A stretch of 14,933 nucleotides of DNA, taken from the NCBI GenBank assembly GCA_005223375.1, contig RXOD01005282.1, forward strand, positions 1 to 14,933, read 5' to 3'. The notes under the pieces were generated by a model. It had not been told where the DNA came from. It made no database searches and worked only from the letters and a program-made list of their open reading frames with translations. This document shows, piece after piece, positions 9,201 through 12,200 of this stretch. The DNA comes from Amoebophrya sp. AT5.2. Taxonomy: Eukaryota > Sar > Dinophyceae > Syndiniales > Amoebophryaceae. Within the stretch, counting starts at the first letter, position 1, and each line of letters starts with the position of its first letter. The position numbers and the translations under genes are program-made.

Positions 9201-12200
9201 CTCCTTTGCAGCCCTTAGGTCCTCCTCGAGATCTTCGTACCAACCCGGACCGTGCGGCTTCCGCTCTCTGAACAGAAAATTGTGGCGCTCCAGGGGACTT
9301 GCCCTGCCAGCTGTGGTCCCTGCGCTGCTGCTGCCCGATACGGGTACTACGCCCCACGAGGGCGGGATGACACCTCGGAACGCCAGGTCCTCCAGGTCAG
9401 CATCCTGCTCTGCGAACGCGTTCGACGCAAGCCTTTCGTACGTCTCGCCGTTGTCCTTGCCCAGCGCCTCACTCGAATGGCTCAGCGCAACGACGATCTG
9501 GTACAGCTGTTGCCTGGACAAGACGACATCGCCCGCGGTGATGCGGTCGAGCAGAAACTTTGTCACCTGGTAGAGGAGCCGTGCGTTGATGTCCCCTGCC
9601 CCTCCCGCTCCCGCGGCGATCGAGAACACGTTTAGCTTGCGGAACTGTTCGAGGATGTGGAATAAAATGCGATCCACGAGGGTTTTAGTCAGAACCGTTC
9701 CCGCAGACAACAAACTCGGCATCACCATATTCTGGAAGATCTCCTCCTTCCATTCGTTGATCTCTCTCTTCAAGTCGGAGCTGTGGGCAAGCCGCTGATG
9801 CCGTAGGGGACCCTGCTCCTCCGCCTGCGCCCCCGCCACTTGCGTCTGGTGCTTCTTGCTTTTCCGTGTTCCCTGTCCCTCGTCCGACAGGGACGCTACC
9901 CCGAAGAGAGGCAAACTCTTCAGAGCGATGCGGTCGCGGAAGAGGGGCTCGTGGTGGGGCTCTAGCTTGTACAAGGTGGTAGTGGAACCGTCCTTGCTCT
10001 GCGTTTGCGAACGGCTCCGACGCCTTCGTTCTCTTTCGGCGCGATCCTGTGCTCCGTCCTTATCCCGGGACTGCGTCGTGACATTGATCAGCTTTTGCAT
10101 GACCACATTGTACGTATTCCCGAAAATGATTTCGCGGTCCTCGTGGGAGGTGTTGTCGACCGAGAAGAGCGCGTACGGAGATGCTGCATGGCCATGGCTG
10201 CGTCGGTCGTTTCCGCTAGTAGCTTCATCTAAGTTTAGGTTTACATCCAGCAGTTTTGCTTGCGCGGCGCGTTCCGCAGCATTAAAGGGCCGCGTTGGCA
10301 ACATCTCCCCGAGGGCCGCAACCCGCTCCTCTTGCCGCTTGCGTCGCAGGCTCCTTCGTGCTCCTGGTCCTGTCGAGAATGAACTAGCGGATGCAGTAGA
10401 GGAGAAGGCACTACCGGAACGGACAAACCGACTCTTGCCAGTAAAGTGCGCGCGGCTCTTCCGTCGATCTTCGGCAGCCGTGGTCGCTCTTTGACCGCCC
10501 CTGACGGTCGACTTGCCGGAGGCAGCACCAGCTTCTCCGGGTGATGATGTTCGTACCGGCGCGTATTTATCCTCATCTTGCTCATCTTCGACGACCTCCA
10601 GCTCTACATCGCCGAAGACCATACGCATGAGCGCCTCCAGCATCCCGCCCGCGATGCTGGGGGGAATGAATGCCGTTTCCAGATCTTTCTTCGCTTTTGC
10701 CATTTGGTCTTCGTCGCCGTCCGACTTCGCATCCTCGTAGTGTTGCATAGCCATTTGCGACTTCCGCACCGCAATCTGCAACAGGTACTCCTTTGGCTCC
10801 GGGTGCGACGAGATTTTGCGGAGGGTGTCAAATTCTTTCCGCATTGGTACTTCCACGTAGGCAGTGAATAGCTGGTAGCGCAAAAAGTTCAGCAGCTCTT
10901 CACTTTTCGTGAGCAGGTGCGCGCCCCGCACCCCCAGGCAGGCCGCGGTTTGCTCGGGAAAAGTGAACTCGGTTCCGCCGACCGTTGACGAGCTATACAA
11001 TTCAAAATCTTCCATTTTTTCGTAGCCCTTTTTTTCTTTCTTGTGGTTCCACGCATTGTTGTAGGGCGTGAGCTCTCCGGTCGCTGATGCCCAGGGCGGA
11101 GGAACGGGGGTCTGCAAGCTCAAGAGCGAAGGTGGCGTAGAGGTAGACGAGCCCGCGCTGACCCTGGATGATGCGGACCCACCACCAGCGGACGACGAGG
11201 TCGAGGACGCCAGTGCTGCAGCGGCTTCCTTCAGCTTGTAGGCAGACCACTGGCTTTCCGTAACGCCAAATCTGGCGGGGTTGCAATCGATCTGTTCATA
11301 TCCGTGCTCCACGGGTGTGTCGTCGTACTCCACAGGCTCATACAATGCCGCCACCTCTTCAGCGTGCATTTGATGGCTCTGCTGCATCTCCTCGTCCCTG
11401 TGGGCGGCTGTGGAGGTTGTGGATGTTTCAGGGCTGGCACTTTCAAGACGCTTACCCCGGAACCGGTTTTGCCGCTCCGCTCTTTTGCCGCCCACTGAGG
11501 GAAAGAACACCCCTCCAGGACCGTATCCGGCAAACATCACAGCGCCAATCGGGTCGACAAACTGGGCTACCTCGTGGTGGCCTCCCAGCTGAGATGACGC
11601 TTGCTCCTGCGCGTAAACCTTCTCCTTGGCGAGCTTGCGCGGAGACATGCGGCCCGGCAGCAACACGCACTGAGCGTAGTCGGCCTTCGGGTACTGCCAG
11701 TGGATTCCTGGCAAGCGGCACTCGGGTGGGTCGCTGGATTCGTTTCGCCTGCAGCATGCGCCGCGTGTTCCCTGGTCACCGTCGCACGCGTCGCACTCTC
11801 CCCGGTCCGCGCCTTTTTGGCGGTCTTGACGTCCGTCGGGACGCCCACAGATTGGGGAACAGGCGCCCGCCTTCTTGGTTGCCTTCTTAGTATTATACCG
11901 CCCATGAGGATCCTTGTACAGAGGCCTCTCGTTCGTCTCGCTCTGTGGCCGGTTCCACGGTTTCCTCCAAGCGCTTGTGGGCGCCTTCGCTCGTTGTCCC
12001 GGCTCCATTCGCCGGCTGCCGATCTTATTCTCGTCCGCAAATGTTTTGTTTTCACGCAGGTACACCAGTTCGTCGCCGAACAACTCGAAGCCGGAGGTGC
12101 CAAGTTCGCTGCTCGTGTACCGGGATAGTCCTTTCGCATCTTCCCACCGCAGCGCCGAGAACCGGTCCGAAAGCTCCGCGATCGCGTCAACGGCCCGCAG

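Noticed and set aside
10506..10535. A Walker A-like match (A-G-A-A-S-G-K-S)
   Set aside because: It sits in a Gly/Ser/Arg low-complexity linker with no preceding beta strand and no Walker B in the expected place; the pattern is short enough to occur by chance.
11010..11050. A-rich coding stretch (T-rich on plus) as a frameshift or polyadenylation site
   Set aside because: The frame stays open and sensible on both sides (Lys/Glu-rich segment), so neither termination nor a shift is needed.
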